The notes: a model not told the origin generated them from the sequence alone. Shown: positions 1-11,303, counted from the stretch's first letter. The stretch: 64,000 nucleotides of DNA from Meandrina meandrites (GCA_963693305.1 OY855904.1:45354815-45418814); one strand, 5' to 3'. Translations and numbers: made by a program.

Positions 1-259
1 AACATCCCATCCCCTGGTAAAATAAACTCAGAAGACACGTTTACCACGCATTTTCTTTGGTAGAAACTACAACACATACCATTGGTCGAGAGGTGTTAGA
101 CATGTTCCTTCACTGTCTCAGCACCTTTATACTGTATTTGATTGCACAAGTAGGCGCTAATCTCTGTGTGGAGGTTTGCTATATTATTTCACTCTTTGCG
201 TGCCAGCAAATTTTGCACGAAAACACATAGCACATTACAAATAGCTGTTTCGCTGAGTA

Positions 260-358
260 CAGTCAACTCTCATTATAGCGGACATGTTTGGGACTTTGTT
301 TAGTGTCCGTATTAGCAAGAGTCCATAATAGCGGGAGTCATTTCCAGTCAAACCTCTA
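260..358. repeat. Truncated pogo-like MITE, left end
   Basis: The end motif CAGTCAACTCTCATTATAG follows a TA dinucleotide. The first ~100 bp match the element at 29,721-29,888, sharing blocks such as GCGGGAGTCATTTCCA and CAAACCTCTAT. The 3' terminal repeat is missing because the palindromic satellite at 366 begins where it should continue. A CAG start next to TA is typical of pogo/Tc1-mariner relatives; the family name is inference. Confidence 0.5.
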
Positions 359-365
359 TAGCTGG

Positions 366-460
366 GGATCTCGAGTCGAGAGTCTTGTCTCTCGAGACGA
401 GAGTATCGTCTCTCGAGACGAGATTCTCGTCTCGAGAGACCAGACTCTCGACTCGAGAGA
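366..460. repeat. Near-perfect ~95-bp palindrome of CTCGAG motifs
   Basis: The block is built from CTCGAGACGAG and CTCGAGTCGAGAG words. Read on the opposite strand, its right end reproduces its left end. It could extrude as a cruciform. Both strands are open for about 80-97 codons across it, but that follows from the low-complexity repeat and is not evidence of a gene. Confidence 0.75.
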
Positions 461-853
461 AGCTTTAAAAACTGTAAGTACGATGGCTTGCTCTTCTCGC
501 GAGATTTTAATTGCCTATTGTAAAACATAGCGAATGATACGCGAGTGAATTGAGCGCCACATTTGATTCTCGCGACAAGTTGCCCGACTGTCCCTTTCCG
601 CGTGAAGCAAGGGAAATGGAGACGTCTGCACGCAGGCTATAATTTTTGAAAGTGTTAGTTAAAGGTAGCACAAACACTCAGTTTAACCTGTTGTTTTCAA
701 TTCATGTTAGCAAAAAATATTCTTCTTGAGACTCGCATGTACATGCAAAATAAATGATAATGAAGGTGGTAAATTTTAAGCTGGGTAAATAAATGATAAA
801 GGTGAAAAGACCCTTTTGTCGCAAGCATGCAGTGGGACAATGAAAAAATCTAA

Positions 854-930
854 AGCCCCAAACAGGAATCGTACCCATGGTCTCCCAAATACTGGTTGGG
901 CGCTCTAACCACTGAGCTACAAGAGACTCT
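854..930 (-). repeat. tRNA-derived SINE-like head (minus strand)
   Basis: Read on the minus strand, this has a tRNA-like layout with a good A box (TAGCTCAGTGG) and a B box with one mismatch (GGTACGATTCC). The acceptor ends do not pair well enough for a functional tRNA. It faces a second tRNA-like head at 988-1,065. The ~60 bp between them begin and end with inverted copies of AGAGACTCTTGGTG. Confidence 0.6.
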
Positions 931-987
931 TGGTGAGCTAGGCCATTTACTAGGTTCTTATGTGACACGCATCATATGTCACACCAA

Positions 988-1065
988 GAGTCTCTCATAC
1001 CTCAGTTGGTTAAAGTGTCCAACCGGTATCTGAAAGGCCATGGGTTCAATTCCCGTTGGGGACTC
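988..1065 (+). repeat. tRNA-derived SINE-like head (plus strand)
   Basis: A 78-nt tRNA-like unit. The acceptor strands GAGTCTC and GGGACTC pair at six of seven positions. The B box (GGTTCAATTCC) is canonical and the A box (TACCTCAGTTG) is slightly degenerate. It may be a decayed tRNA or a SINE head; its inverted neighbour at 854-930 favours a SINE family. Confidence 0.55.
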
Positions 1066-2037
1066 AGATGTTTTCTTTGTCCCTCATGCAAGACAAATGG
1101 TCATTTCTTTCATCTATATCATGAACATTAGAAGTTCTCAATTTTGATGTAGCAGAGTTGAGCTTACAAACTGTAGAATGATGGCCACTACTACTGAATG
1201 ATTATAAACTATCTTTAATAATACTATTTTATACATGTAGGGTGTAGATGGGATTTTTAGCACAAGTACGTGTTTGGAACTGCAGTTATGTGCATGTTCA
1301 TACTGACACAGTAATACTTTGGAGGTATGAACATGAGACCCCTTACGGTACATGTCCTGTAGTTTAATTGAGTGATATTGCCAACCTAAGTAGTAAGTCA
1401 ATTTGACAAAAAATACTGCTGATATGGTGTCATGGCAGGGAATAACTGTTGTTTTTATAATAACCTGTTATACATGTATGTACACAACAGGACATGAAAG
1501 AGTGTCCATGTTATGGAGATGCCCCTATTACAGAGGTACAATTTTTAGAGTTTATATGAATTTTGCCTCTTTCATTGAACTGTCCATTGTCCATATTCTA
1601 GAGGTGTCTGTAGGGAGAAGATACACTGTTAATTTTGGGCAGTATACATGTAGTCAAACTTACGGCACCTCTTTAATGAAGAAACCTCTATATTACAGAA
1701 GGTTCCACTGGTCTGAGAGAGACAAAAAGACTTCACTCTACCTCTGTAACATGGACACTCTTGCTTGTCCTTTTGGGTACCATATAACAGGTTGTTATTA
1801 TAACAACAGCTGTTCTTTGCCATGTTACCATAACAGTAGTATTTGTAAAGGTAATCACATGATTTCTAGTGCAATGTGGGATAAATCAGCACAAGTATAT
1901 TTTTCAAAGGCTAACAAAATTGCAAGAGCCCATAGGGCGAGTGCAATTTGTAGTCTTTGAAAAATTGGCTCTTTCTAGGTATAAGCATGTCCCCAAATTG
2001 GGTATGTCCCCAAATTGGGTATGTCTCTATAAAACCA

Positions 2038-2960
2038 ATATAACTAATAGATCCAATAAAACCCATAGACCTTATAGATCCTATAGAACCCATAAATCCT
2101 ACAGAACACATAGAACTAAAAGAACTGATAGATATTATAGATCCAATAGAACACGTAGAACCTATAGATCCCGTAAAAGCCATAGATCCTGTAGAAGCCA
2201 TAGATCCAGTAGAACCCATAGATCCTGTAGACCCCATAGATCCAGTAGAACCCATAGATTCTGTAGACCGCATAGATCCAGTAGAACCCATAGATACTGT
2301 AGAACCCATGGAGCCCATAGATCCTGTAAACCCATAGATCGCGTAGAACCCATAGATCCCGTAGAACCCATAGATCCTGTAGAACCCATAGATCCTGTAG
2401 ATCTCATAGATTCTGTGGAACCCATAGATCCTGTAGACCCCATAGATCCAGGAGAACCCATAGATACTGTAGAACCCATGGAGCCCATAGATCCTGTAAA
2501 CCCATAGATCGCCTAGAACCCATAGATCCCGTAGAACCCATAGATCCTGTAGAACCCATAGATCCCGTAGAACCCATAGATCCTGTAGATCTCATAGATT
2601 CTGTGGAACCCATAGATCCTGTAGAACCCATAGATTCCATAGAACCCATACATCCTGTAGACCCCATAGATCTAGTAGAACCCATAGATTCTGTAGAACC
2701 CATAGATTCCATAGAACCCATACATCCTGTAGACCCCATAGATCTAGTAGAACCCATAGATTCTGTAGAACCCATAGATTCCATAGAACCCATACATCCT
2801 GTAGACCCCATAGATCTAGTAGAACCCATAGATCCTGTAAACCCATTGATCCCGTAGAACCCATAGATCCTGTAGATGTCATAGATTCTGTAGATCTCAT
2901 TAATCTTATAGAACCCGAAGATCCTGTAGAAATCATAGATAATGCAACCTCGTATATCCT
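2038..2960. repeat. 18-bp minisatellite, left arm of fold-back 1
   Basis: Tandem copies of CCCATAGATCCTGTAGAA with substitutions. A higher-order 72-bp unit repeats three times around 2,617-2,840, and a longer duplication places two nearly identical blocks at ~2,290 and ~2,465. The unit is a multiple of three, so several frames on both strands stay open and give low-complexity peptides (EPIDPV or MGSTGS repeats). I treat these as artefacts of repeat length, not proteins. Confidence 0.85.
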
Positions 2961-2984
2961 TAGAATCACAGATGTTGTAAAGAC

Positions 2985-3830
2985 CTATTTCCCTGCGGTT
3001 GACTAAGGAAATAGAGCAGTTTCCGATTGAGTGTTGTAAAACCAAAATCAATGTAAATACTTTGGACAATCGCAAAGGACGCCGAGCAACCTAACCTGTC
3101 CAATCCATGCAATTACACGAAGTACGGGAAACTTGAGCGAGCAAGTCACTGTTGGTTTTGGTTTTATTCCTGATTGGTTGAGTTTTTTTAAGCCAAACAC
3201 TCAAGTGAAAATTAAATCGCTCTAGCAGGAAAATACATAGGGAGCCCAAGCTAAGGTTATTATTCGAGTGAAGTTGTAAAACATGAGTGAACTGCAATTA
3301 AAAGGTACCTTTCTTCTATTTATTGTTGTCCTGGTCTTTCTGTAGCATCATCAGCGTAATAACAGAGTAGTCCGGTGATTGTCATACGTCGTATGACGAA
3401 TCAGTGACGAATGATCCGTAATCATGATGCTACAGAAAGACCAGGACAACAATAAATAGAAGGAAGGTACCTTTTAATTGCAGTTCATGTTTTACAACTT
3501 CACTCGAATAATAACTTTAGCTTGGGCTCCCTATGTATTTTCCTGCTAGAGCGATTTAATTTTCACTTGAGTGTCGAAAGCAATTTGCGTTTGCTTTAGT
3601 TTTCATTACTACGCTCAGTGTTTGGCTTAAACAACTGAACCAATCAGAAGTAAAAGCAAAACCAATAGTGACTTGCTCACGTAATTGCTTCGAGTCTGGA
3701 TTGGACAATAGCTTGCTCAGCGTCCTTTGTGATTGGACAGAGTATTTACATTACTTTTGGTTTTACGACACTCAATCGAAAACTGCTCTATTTCCATAGT
3801 CAACCGCTGGGAAATAGGTTATTACAACAT
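2985..3830. repeat. Central hairpin of fold-back 1
   Basis: Positions 2,985-3,352 are repeated inverted at 3,421-3,830 with moderate divergence; for example TGCTACAGAAAGACCAGG at ~3,428 against its complement at ~3,336. The loop contains the perfect short palindrome GTCATACG-T-CGTATGAC. The arms include an internal motif resembling GAGTGTTGTAAAACC, which also occurs in the MITEs at 14,045 and 53,640. Confidence 0.8.
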
Positions 3831-3902
3831 CTTTATGGGTTCTAGGAATATATGAGATTGTAAAAACTTCGGGTTCTACAGGATGTACGGTTTTAACAGA
3901 AC

Positions 3903-4034
3903 TGTTACAATTCATGTTCTAAATAGGACACGCACACGAGCATGGGATGAACGAAGTGTCGTTATTTAGGCAAAGGCCTCCTAATATGATGTTTCACACG
4001 TCATTCGCTTATCTCGAGATTACATCTTGTAATA
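3903..4034 (-). repeat. 3' LTR of the Gypsy-type element
   Basis: About 132 bp, with TGTTACAA at its outer edge and TTGTAATA at its inner edge. It matches the other LTR over ~85 bp (GTGTTTCACACGTCATTCGC region aligned from 3,990). Confidence 0.7.
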
Positions 4035-4334
4035 GTCCTCCTTTTTTGAAAGAAAAAAATCAATCAGGATTGTCTAATTCGAGCTAAGAAAGAATGTTGC
4101 CGCAGTTCAAAAGCAGTTCAAAAGCGATTCGCACGAAATTGATCAGTGTTCATGTCAAGTCCTTTCCTAGAAAATCAAGTAGTAATTAAAGAAATCAAAG
4201 TCTGGTGTCCTAATACAACCAATATGGAAACGTCAGTCCGGGTTGTTTGATTGTCTGTGTACTTTATTTGCAGACAAAGTCTTTCAGGTAACTGGGGGGT
4301 CTCCTGGTACGTTGGGGTTTCAATGATTGCGCGT

Positions 4335-6480
4335 TCAGTAGTCCTGGTTAGGTAAGACTCGTCGCAAGCGCTTTAGGTGGTTCGCCAATTTGCTCTTGTT
4401 GCTTAGCTTCCTAAGGGATTGGTAAGCTAACGGGGATCTCACTCCCTTCTCCGCACTTTTGCTGTCATCACTGGGCGCACTTTCCGCTCTTTCTGGTGTT
4501 TTTCTAAGATGACATCTGGTTCCGCGGTAAACACCTCCCTCTGGAGTCTCTACGCTGTATGATCTTTCGTCCAGGCAAGCTGCGGCAGTTGCTTTCTTCC
4601 ATACCTTGTTGCCTAATTGGAACGGCTTCATCCTAACGACGTCGCCTTCTGCGAGTTCTCTGAGATCTCTGGCGCCTTGATTGAAGTATCTAACCTGTTG
4701 CTCCTGCCGCTTCGCTAGGTTCCGCTGGTCTTTCTCCGTATACGTCACTCTTGGCTGTAGCAACGTTCTGGAAGTTGGCAACAGAGTCTTTGTGCGCTGG
4801 TTCATAAGCCTTTGTACCGGGTTTGAGTCCATTCCTAGGGTTGGTGTGTTTTGATAGTCAAGGATTGCCATGTAGGGATCTTTTCCGCGGTCGAGTGCTT
4901 TACGTAGAAGACTCTTTGCAGTCTTAACTGCGCTGCTGGCTTTGCCTTTCCGTAGGCTTCACTGTTGCCAGGGCTACTTGGGGTGTGCTCGAAGTCCCAT
5001 GCTTTCGCAAACTTTCAGAACTCTTGGCAGTCAAACTGTGGACCACTATTACTGACCACCTGTTTTGGGCAACCATATCTCGCAAAATGACTCTTGAGCC
5101 TCAGGATAACTGTACTGGCGAGGGTGTTGGTCAGCTTATCTATCTCCCAGAAGTTACTGAAATAGTCGACTGTGATAAGGAACTCCTTATTGTCGATTGT
5201 GAAGAGCTCGACTCCGATCCTCTCCCATGGTCTGTATGGCATCAGTGGCTCATTTGATTGAGACGTCTCATATTTCCTGCGAGTCTCACATGCGGCTATC
5301 ATCTCTTTGACTTCAGCGTTCATGCCTGGCCAAGAGATGCGTTCTTGTGCACGTCTGAGACACGACTTAAGCTCCCATGTGTGATGAGTGAATTTTCTGT
5401 TTCATCTCTCCGCGTAGGGCTTTTGGTATGACGACTCTTTCACTTCTGAAAATGAGTCCGTCCTGCACTGAGAGCTCGTATCGTACACTGTAGTAGGGCG
5501 TCATCTGCACTGGTGCTGCATTTCTTTCCGCTGGCCAGCCCTGGAGGATCACGGACTTGAGGATCTGCAGTGTCTCATCCTTCTCTGTCTTCATTTGTAT
5601 CTCCTGCAGCCGCTGGTAAAAGATGGGTAGGAAACTCGCCATATTGACATGCTCAAAGTCTGCTCCTATAGAGTGCTATGTGCTTGAAAGGTATGCATGA
5701 GATGAGAAATCGGCAATGAACATTTCTGTTCCCTTTTCGTAACGAACTTCCAGGTCATACTTTTGGAGTGTCATAATCATTCCTTGCAGGCGTGTTGGTG
5801 CATATGCGAGTGGCTTCTTGAGGATTGCTTCAAGAGGCTTGTGGTCACTTTAGACTGTGACGTCTCTTCCAAATTTAAACTGGTTACATTTCTCCAGTGC
5901 GTAAACGATTGCTAGCATCCCCTTCTCTATCTAGGCGTATCGTGTCTCGGTATCGGTGAGGGCACGGCTAGCGCACGCCACTGGTTTCTGATTCTGTAGG
6001 AGGGCAGCACCTAGGCCCTTTTGCCTGGCATCACACTGAATAGCTAGTTGACTGGACGGGTCGTAATAACTTAGGATTGGTGCTTATGTGACCATCGTTT
6101 GGACGTCTTGAAAACCTTTGTCTTGCTCTTCCGTATAGCTCCACTTTTCATCTTTGCGGGTGAGTCGTCCATGCTGTCCGCTAGTCTTGGTAGAAACTTT
6201 GATAGGTACTTCACAAAGCCATTTAGCCGCTGTACACCTTCAATATCGACAGGTCTCGGCATATTCATGATTGCTTTGCCTTTCTCTGGATCTATCTTGA
6301 TACCTTCATTGATTAGCACATCTCCCATGAATGTTATGCTCTTTGTGCGCAATTTCGGCTTGTCTGGGTTAAGGGCTATACCTTGCGACTGACATCTCTC
6401 TAGCAGCTTGATCAACTTCCGGTCATGGTCTGCATTAGCTTGTTCTTGTGTCTTCAACTCCATATATCAAGACGTCAAGA
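4335..6480 (-). pseudogene. Gypsy-type pol remnant: RT thumb, RNase H, integrase
   Basis: Read on the minus strand from 6,480 down. First comes the end of the reverse transcriptase (6,071-6,463; GIALNPDKPK, FMGDVLINEG, YLSKFLPRL). Next is RNase H (about 5,664-6,062; AIQCDARQKG, SDHKPLEAIL) with two in-frame stops: TAG at 5,931-5,933 and TAA at 5,850-5,852. The integrase zinc-binding region and linker (5,367-5,642; QDGLIFRSERVVIPKALRG) are followed after a frameshift by the integrase core (5,015-5,323). The C-terminal part (4,335-4,871; NTPTLGMDSNPVQRLM) comes last. The zinc-finger motif reads CETRRKY where the family has CETC. The expected catalytic positions read GVELF and SNSGPQF instead of the usual D residues, so the integrase is dead. 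All homologies are from recognition by eye. Confidence 0.8.
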
Positions 6481-6654
6481 CTCGGCAGGTGTATTCCTTG
6501 AATAGGGAATTCATGCTATCTGTGCGGGGCTCGCCACACTGGCAGTAGTACTGTTAGTGGTCGCTATCGTCGCCTGTAGCGTTATTGGCGGTGATGAAGT
6601 GTGAAGGTACCTTCTGTAGTAGCCATGGTTGGGTCTTTAGACCGCAGCCCCTGC

Positions 6655-6760
6655 CACGCACACTAGCATGGGATGAGCGAAGTGTCTTTATTTAGGCAAA
6701 GGCCTCATAATATGATGTTTCACACGTCATTCGCTTACCTCGAGATTACATATTGTAACA
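6655..6760 (-). repeat. 5' LTR of the Gypsy-type element, truncated on its inner side
   Basis: Matches the 3' LTR from the outer end TTGTAACA inward to about GTGTGCGTG. It then diverges, so ~25 bp of the LTR and the primer-binding region are not recognisable. Confidence 0.65.
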
Positions 6761-6765
6761 ACAAC

Positions 6766-7925
6766 ATATGGATTCTATGGGTTCTACAGAATCTATAGCT
6801 TTGACGGGATCTATGGGTTCTACGGGTTCTACAGGATCTACGGTTTCAAGAGAATCTATGTGATCTACAGGATCTATGGGTTCTACAGGATTAATGAGAT
6901 CTACAGGATCTATGGGTCTACGGGGTCGATGATTTCTACTGGTTCTACAGGATCTATGGTTTCAAGAGAATCTATGGGTTCTACGGGATCTATGGGTTCT
7001 ATAGGATTAATGAGATCTACAGGATCTATGGGTCTACAGGATCGATGAGTTCTACGGGTTCTACAGGATCTGTGGTTTCAAGAGAATCTATGGGTTCTAC
7101 GGGATCTATGGTTTCTACAGGATCTATGGGTTCTACGGGATCTATGGGCTCTACAGGATCTATGGGTTCTACGAGATCTATGAGTTCTACGGGATCTATG
7201 GGTTCTACTGGATCTATGGGTTCTACAGGGCCTGTGGTTTCTACGGAATCTATGGGTTCTACAGGATCTATGGGTTATGTGGGATCTATGGGTTCTTCAG
7301 GATCTATGGGCTCTACAGGATCTATGAGATCTACAGGATCTATGGGTTCAACGGGATCTATGGGTTCTACAGGATCTACGGGATCTATGGGTTCTACAGG
7401 ATCTATGGGTTCTGCAGAATCTATGAGATCTACAGTATCTATGGACTCAACGGGATCTATGGGTTCTACAGGATCTACGGGGTCTATGGGTTCTACAGGA
7501 TCTATGAGATCTACAGGATCTATGGGTTCTACGAAATCTATGGGTTCTACGGGATCTATGGCTTCTACAGGATCTATGGGTTCTATAGGATCTATGGGTT
7601 CTACGGGATCTATGGGTTCTATAGGATCTATGGGTTCTACAGGGTCTATGGGTTCTATTGAATCTATAAGGTCTATGGGTTCTATAGCATCTATGGGTTC
7701 TACGGGATCTATGGGTTCTGTAGGATCTATAAGGTATATGGGTTCAATAGCATCTATGTGTTCTACAGGATCTATGGGTTCTATAGGATCTATAAGGTCT
7801 ATGGGTTCTATAGGATCTATAAGGTCTATGGGTTCTATAGGATTTATAAGGTCCATGGGTTCTATAGGATCTATAAGGTCTATGGGTTCTATAGGATCTA
7901 TAAGGTCTATGGGTTTTATTGGATC
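6766..7925. repeat. 18-bp minisatellite, right arm of fold-back 1
   Basis: Tandem TCTATGGGTTCTACAGGA units, the inverted partner of the left arm. Toward the outer end the unit shifts to a variant with GGATCTATAAGG (7,660-7,925), matching the outermost left-arm variant at 2,040-2,090. The variants are therefore arranged symmetrically in both arms. Confidence 0.85.
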
Positions 7926-8042
7926 TATTAGTTATATTGGTTTTATAGAGACATACCCAATTTGGGGACATACCCAATTTGGGGACATGCTTATACTTAG
8001 AAAGAGCCGAAAAATTTACAATTTCAACTTTTTGCACTCAAT

Positions 8043-8626
8043 TTCAACTTTCTGCACTGTTTGAGATTAATTTATGTGCTCGCAGCCAATGGGCTTGCTG
8101 AAATTTTTGTATGTTTATTATTAAAACATGAACATTTAGCAAAACACTCCTAATGTGGCTGCAGTTCAGCCAGTTTACGGTCAGCGGTTATCTACGCAGC
8201 TTAGCGACCGCTCGCTGGTTTTACTTACCGCCATTTTGTTTTTGCATCGCGTGGTACTCTTATAAATATGTATTGGTGAAAGCAAATCGTTTTCCATCGG
8301 ACCGTGTCATGTGTTGTAAAAGGCCTAAACGGTAAGAAACTGTTCGTTGAACTTTCCGCTCAATGTTGTAAATCATTTTAGTGATGTGCTTAGAACTTAA
8401 GCTTATTTCAGTCCAGTTCTTCCCCACAGATTGTTATCTCGGGTAATCCAGTTTATATTCAAGAATCTACATGTGCAGAACAACCTATCTTACCTGTGAA
8501 TAAACGTCGTTTTTTGGGTTTTTGAAACTCTTCTGGTCGAGTGACTTAGAAGCAGCCACACCTAAAACTAAATTAAATACTGAGAAAATGTAAGACATTT
8601 TAGAACTGCGACAAGCGTGGAACTCT
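8043..8626. other. No gene recognised
   Basis: Mixed-composition DNA between fold-back 1 and the next transposon. The longest plus-strand frame is 60 codons (8,153-8,335) and has no recognisable domain. I see no tRNA, tandem repeat or terminal repeat. Confidence 0.5.
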
Positions 8627-9100
8627 CCCGGGGGGGGGGGGGGGGGGGGGGGGTACTCCCATATATGGGCTATATAGGTATGTGCCGCGGGATAGGGTAT
8701 GTTTTTTGAGGTTCTCGGTCCTTAAATAGGGTATCATTTTTGGTCCTTTTGGCATTGCGTTCCCGGTGTGATCCTTAGATAGGGTAGCTAAATTCTGTCA
8801 GCTAAAATAAACGCCCAGCTAAACGAAAAAAAAATTGTTAAAACTGAACTATCCGTCATTAAGTATTGACAAAGCGATTTTGAAAGATTTGAGCTTTGCC
8901 GTGCGCGGTTAGCTGTTATTTGAGTCGTCACGCAATGCTTCTCCTCCCCTTGAATAGGGTGTCAATTTTCGGGTTTGGGCCTTAGAAAGGGTATTAATTT
9001 TCGTTTTCTTTATCCTTAGATAGGGTCAGGGTTTGAAAACGTTCGCGGCACACCCATATCCGAAATTTAGGGGAGTACCCCCCCCCCCCCCCCCCCCGGG
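8627..9100. mobile_element. 474-bp TIR transposon with G/C homopolymer ends and 8-bp duplication
   Basis: The ends are CCCGGGGG... and ...CCCCCGGG, with inverted inner motifs GTACTCCCATATATGGG on the left and CCCATATCCG...GGGAGTAC on the right. The flanks are identical 8-mers, GGAACTCT at 8,619-8,626 and 9,101-9,108, a size typical of hAT superfamily insertions. The interior has several GATAGGGT repeats and no coding capacity. Runs of ~20 G or C at the tips are unusual and may be assembly-sensitive. Confidence 0.7.
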
Positions 9101-9835
9101 GGAACTCTTAAGTAATTAACTACGGTAATAAACCAAAACAACCGCTATTACTAAAAATAAGAGACACAACAAGTTCGGAAGTTAAAAAGAACCAACTATT
9201 ATTTTAAATCACGCCCTTTTAAAATAATAGGTCAACAGGTTAGTTTTGGCTAATCAGGTGTTGTTGGCTTTTGTAAGTGTTTTTAAAATTCTAAATACGG
9301 TTAAACATAGAAATGACTGAAATACGGTATATTCTCCGTAACACTTGGCCCTGGAGATGCAACTGAAACGTAAACTTAGGAACCGTGATCGTTGTATTCT
9401 TAGTAAGCATCATACCGAGGTACGAATCTTCCATCTTCACCGTTTGATTACCACGCAAATATAAAGAAATTTGACGGGCTTCGGATCGGACTGAACTACT
9501 CCGACTTCAAATGGAAATCAAATTTTCTTGATTGGCCTTTTCCTCCAAATCGTGGCGTGTAAATTGACAAATTTGACAGATTTCACGCCTGACAAAAATT
9601 TGTCCTGCTCCGAGGCAGGACGACGGAGTCTTTGAAGTTTGGTAAAGCCTTGACAAAATTTGATAGGTCAAAAAATCACCGGACGCACCAGGGAATTGAT
9701 GATAGATATTTTCGCAAAAAAACAAAAATATACCATTGAAATTTGTTTTGCAGAAAAGAGAAATGTTCAAACTTTACCGCAAGCTTTTATCGCAGTTTTG
9801 ACAATTTGCGGATTTTTGCTCCTCGCATGACTTAA
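9101..9835. other. No gene recognised
   Basis: AT-rich sequence with only short frames (87 codons on the minus strand at 9,507-9,770, no known domain). Nothing else stands out. Confidence 0.45.
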
Positions 9836-10494
9836 GGACGTTCGCGCTAATTGTTTTTGCGCATCCTTACTGCGCACGTAATTCATGTCGCAACGTCACG
9901 CCACGTCATGCATCGAGCGCGCGCGCTGAGAAAACTTTCCAAACAAATATAGGGCTGGTAGCTGTTGCGATAACTTCGCTCGCAGTTTACTCTCTCAAAT
10001 GTTCGGTGACCCCCAATTTTTTTTTGATAGGCAGCTTTGTTTTGCGATTCTCGACAGATTGTAAAAAAATGAACAAAAAGTCAATGTGGGAAGTCTATAA
10101 ATTTCTAATTTTTTTGCCCACGCGGCATCAAATCTTGCCCATCTTTCAACTGCCAGGCGAGTGCAAATGTGATCACTGACCGATTAGATTTTCTAAAGGA
10201 ACATCACCAGTTGAAACAATTTGCTTAATAGATCCCCTTAAACAATATTTAGACAAGAAAATTGCATATCATGAATTTTTTCGCATTATTTTTGGGCAAA
10301 CAGACACTGTCGCCATTGTCAGAAACGAAGGCCGATTTATAAGATCTTAAGGTGATCTTTCGGACATCTTATCTCCGAAACGAATTCGGTGACCCCCCAA
10401 TTTTTTTACATTTCTGACATGAGTAACCCATAAACTCACAGTGGTGAAAGTTTTAGGAAAAAGTCAATGTTAGAAGATTTTCGCGCGAACGTCC
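9836..10494. mobile_element. 659-bp TTAA-flanked MITE
   Basis: TTAA at 9,832-9,835 and 10,495-10,498 flank inverted ends GGACGTTCGCGCTAAT and TCGCGCGAACGTCC. A TTAA target duplication is typical of piggyBac and Kolobok superfamilies. The interior repeats the phrase GGTGACCCCCAATTTTTTT around 10,006 and 10,388. There is no transposase frame, so it is a non-autonomous derivative. Confidence 0.7.
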
Positions 10495-11303
10495 TTAAGC
10501 TTCGGATTTCTTGTGACCAAAACAAAAATAGCCACAGGTGTTTTCTGCGCTTCTTCTCCAAAGTACTTCTGCTTTTCCCTTCGTGCTTTCTATCTCTCTC
10601 TCTCTGGTGCCTCTGGTTTCATTGCCCGCTGTCTTGCGTTCGTTTTTCAGTCAGTGACTTGAGAGCCAAAAACGCGCTTCCGCTTGTACTGTGTTACCCT
10701 GAAACGAGCGGGTTACAATTGCGTTCATCTCAGTAAATGGTAAAAAAAAACGCATTGTGAGGAAACATTTATGTATTCTAAAGGTGTTTCTGATGTGCTA
10801 TAAGCAACACAAGAGAGATTAGTTATAGCGGAGCTCTCCAGCTGCCCGAAGGGCCGCAGAGCGGAGCCCCATAACTATCGTGCAAGGATAGAAATTAAGA
10901 AAACCATGCGTTTGAGTTTTCATGGTCATCGTGACTAGCGGCATGGCTCGCGGGCGCGTGCGCCTAGCGACGACGTCGCCCAAAATGGCGGCCATACTCC
11001 AGGAAAAGCTTGACTTGGGCATCTTACGTGTTTCATATTGACCATCCACCTTTCGTTAAAGTTACCTATCGTAGAAGTTTGTAGGACACTGCAATTTTTT
11101 TTTAATTATGTTGAAAATCGACTAGGGATATTTCATTTCGCCTACACGAATTGATTGCGTGAAAAGGCGACAAAATCTTTGACGGTTGCTCAACCGCGGG
11201 ACTGAAAACTTGTGAAGAAAGTGAGCAGCAGGAAATATTTCTTCGTTATTATTTTTCACCCCATCACTTCAGAGATTTTTTCTCACATCAAAAAAATGAT
11301 CTG
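10495..11303. other. No gene recognised; one small hairpin repeat
   Basis: Contains a (TC)n stretch at ~10,588 and a short GC-rich hairpin-like block at 10,822-10,880 (GCGGAGCTC against GAGCCCC). A 76-codon minus-strand frame at 10,819-11,049 has no recognisable domain. Confidence 0.4.

Larger units (their letters stand above)
3903..6760 (-). mobile_element. Decayed Ty3/Gypsy-type LTR retrotransposon
   Basis: Two direct repeats (3,903-4,034 and 6,655-6,760) share TCGAGATTACAT, GCAAAGGCCTC and GCATGGGATGA blocks and act as LTRs. The outer ends are TGTTACAA on the left and TTGTAACA on the right. The flanking 5-mers AGAAC (3,898-3,902) and ACAAC (6,761-6,765) agree at four of five positions, like an eroded target duplication. 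The minisatellite continues on both sides, so the element jumped into fold-back 1. Only the 3' part of pol remains; gag, protease and most of the reverse transcriptase are missing. Confidence 0.8.
1938..8042. mobile_element. FB-like fold-back element 1 (~6.1 kb including a nested LTR element)
   Basis: The two ends are inverted copies: the left end around 1,965-2,050 (GGCTCTTTCTAGGTATAAGC, then two CCCAAATTGGG motifs) recurs inverted at 7,918-8,010. Inward, both arms become an 18-bp minisatellite (left 2,038-2,960; right 6,766-7,925). They then become a unique inverted pair (2,985-3,352 against 3,421-3,830) around a ~70-bp loop. Without the LTR element at 3,903-6,760, arms of ~1.4-1.7 kb pair end to end. 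Inverted termini made of tandem short repeats are the hallmark of Drosophila FB fold-back elements. No transposase frame is visible and the target duplication is unclear. Confidence 0.75.

Noticed and set aside
1403..1960. A 185-codon plus-strand frame
   Set aside because: No domain; composition rich in Y, C and S typical of chance AT-rich frames. It uses a non-ATG start-like codon and runs into the fold-back edge.
1869..2857. Open frames of 84-212 codons with repeating EPIDPV or MGSTGS peptides
   Set aside because: They lie in an 18-bp minisatellite whose length keeps several frames on both strands open; the peptides mirror the repeat and have no independent support.
7045..8064. A 339-codon plus-strand frame, the second longest in the window
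   Set aside because: Same minisatellite artefact, running out through the fold-back end. The opposite strand is open over the same interval.
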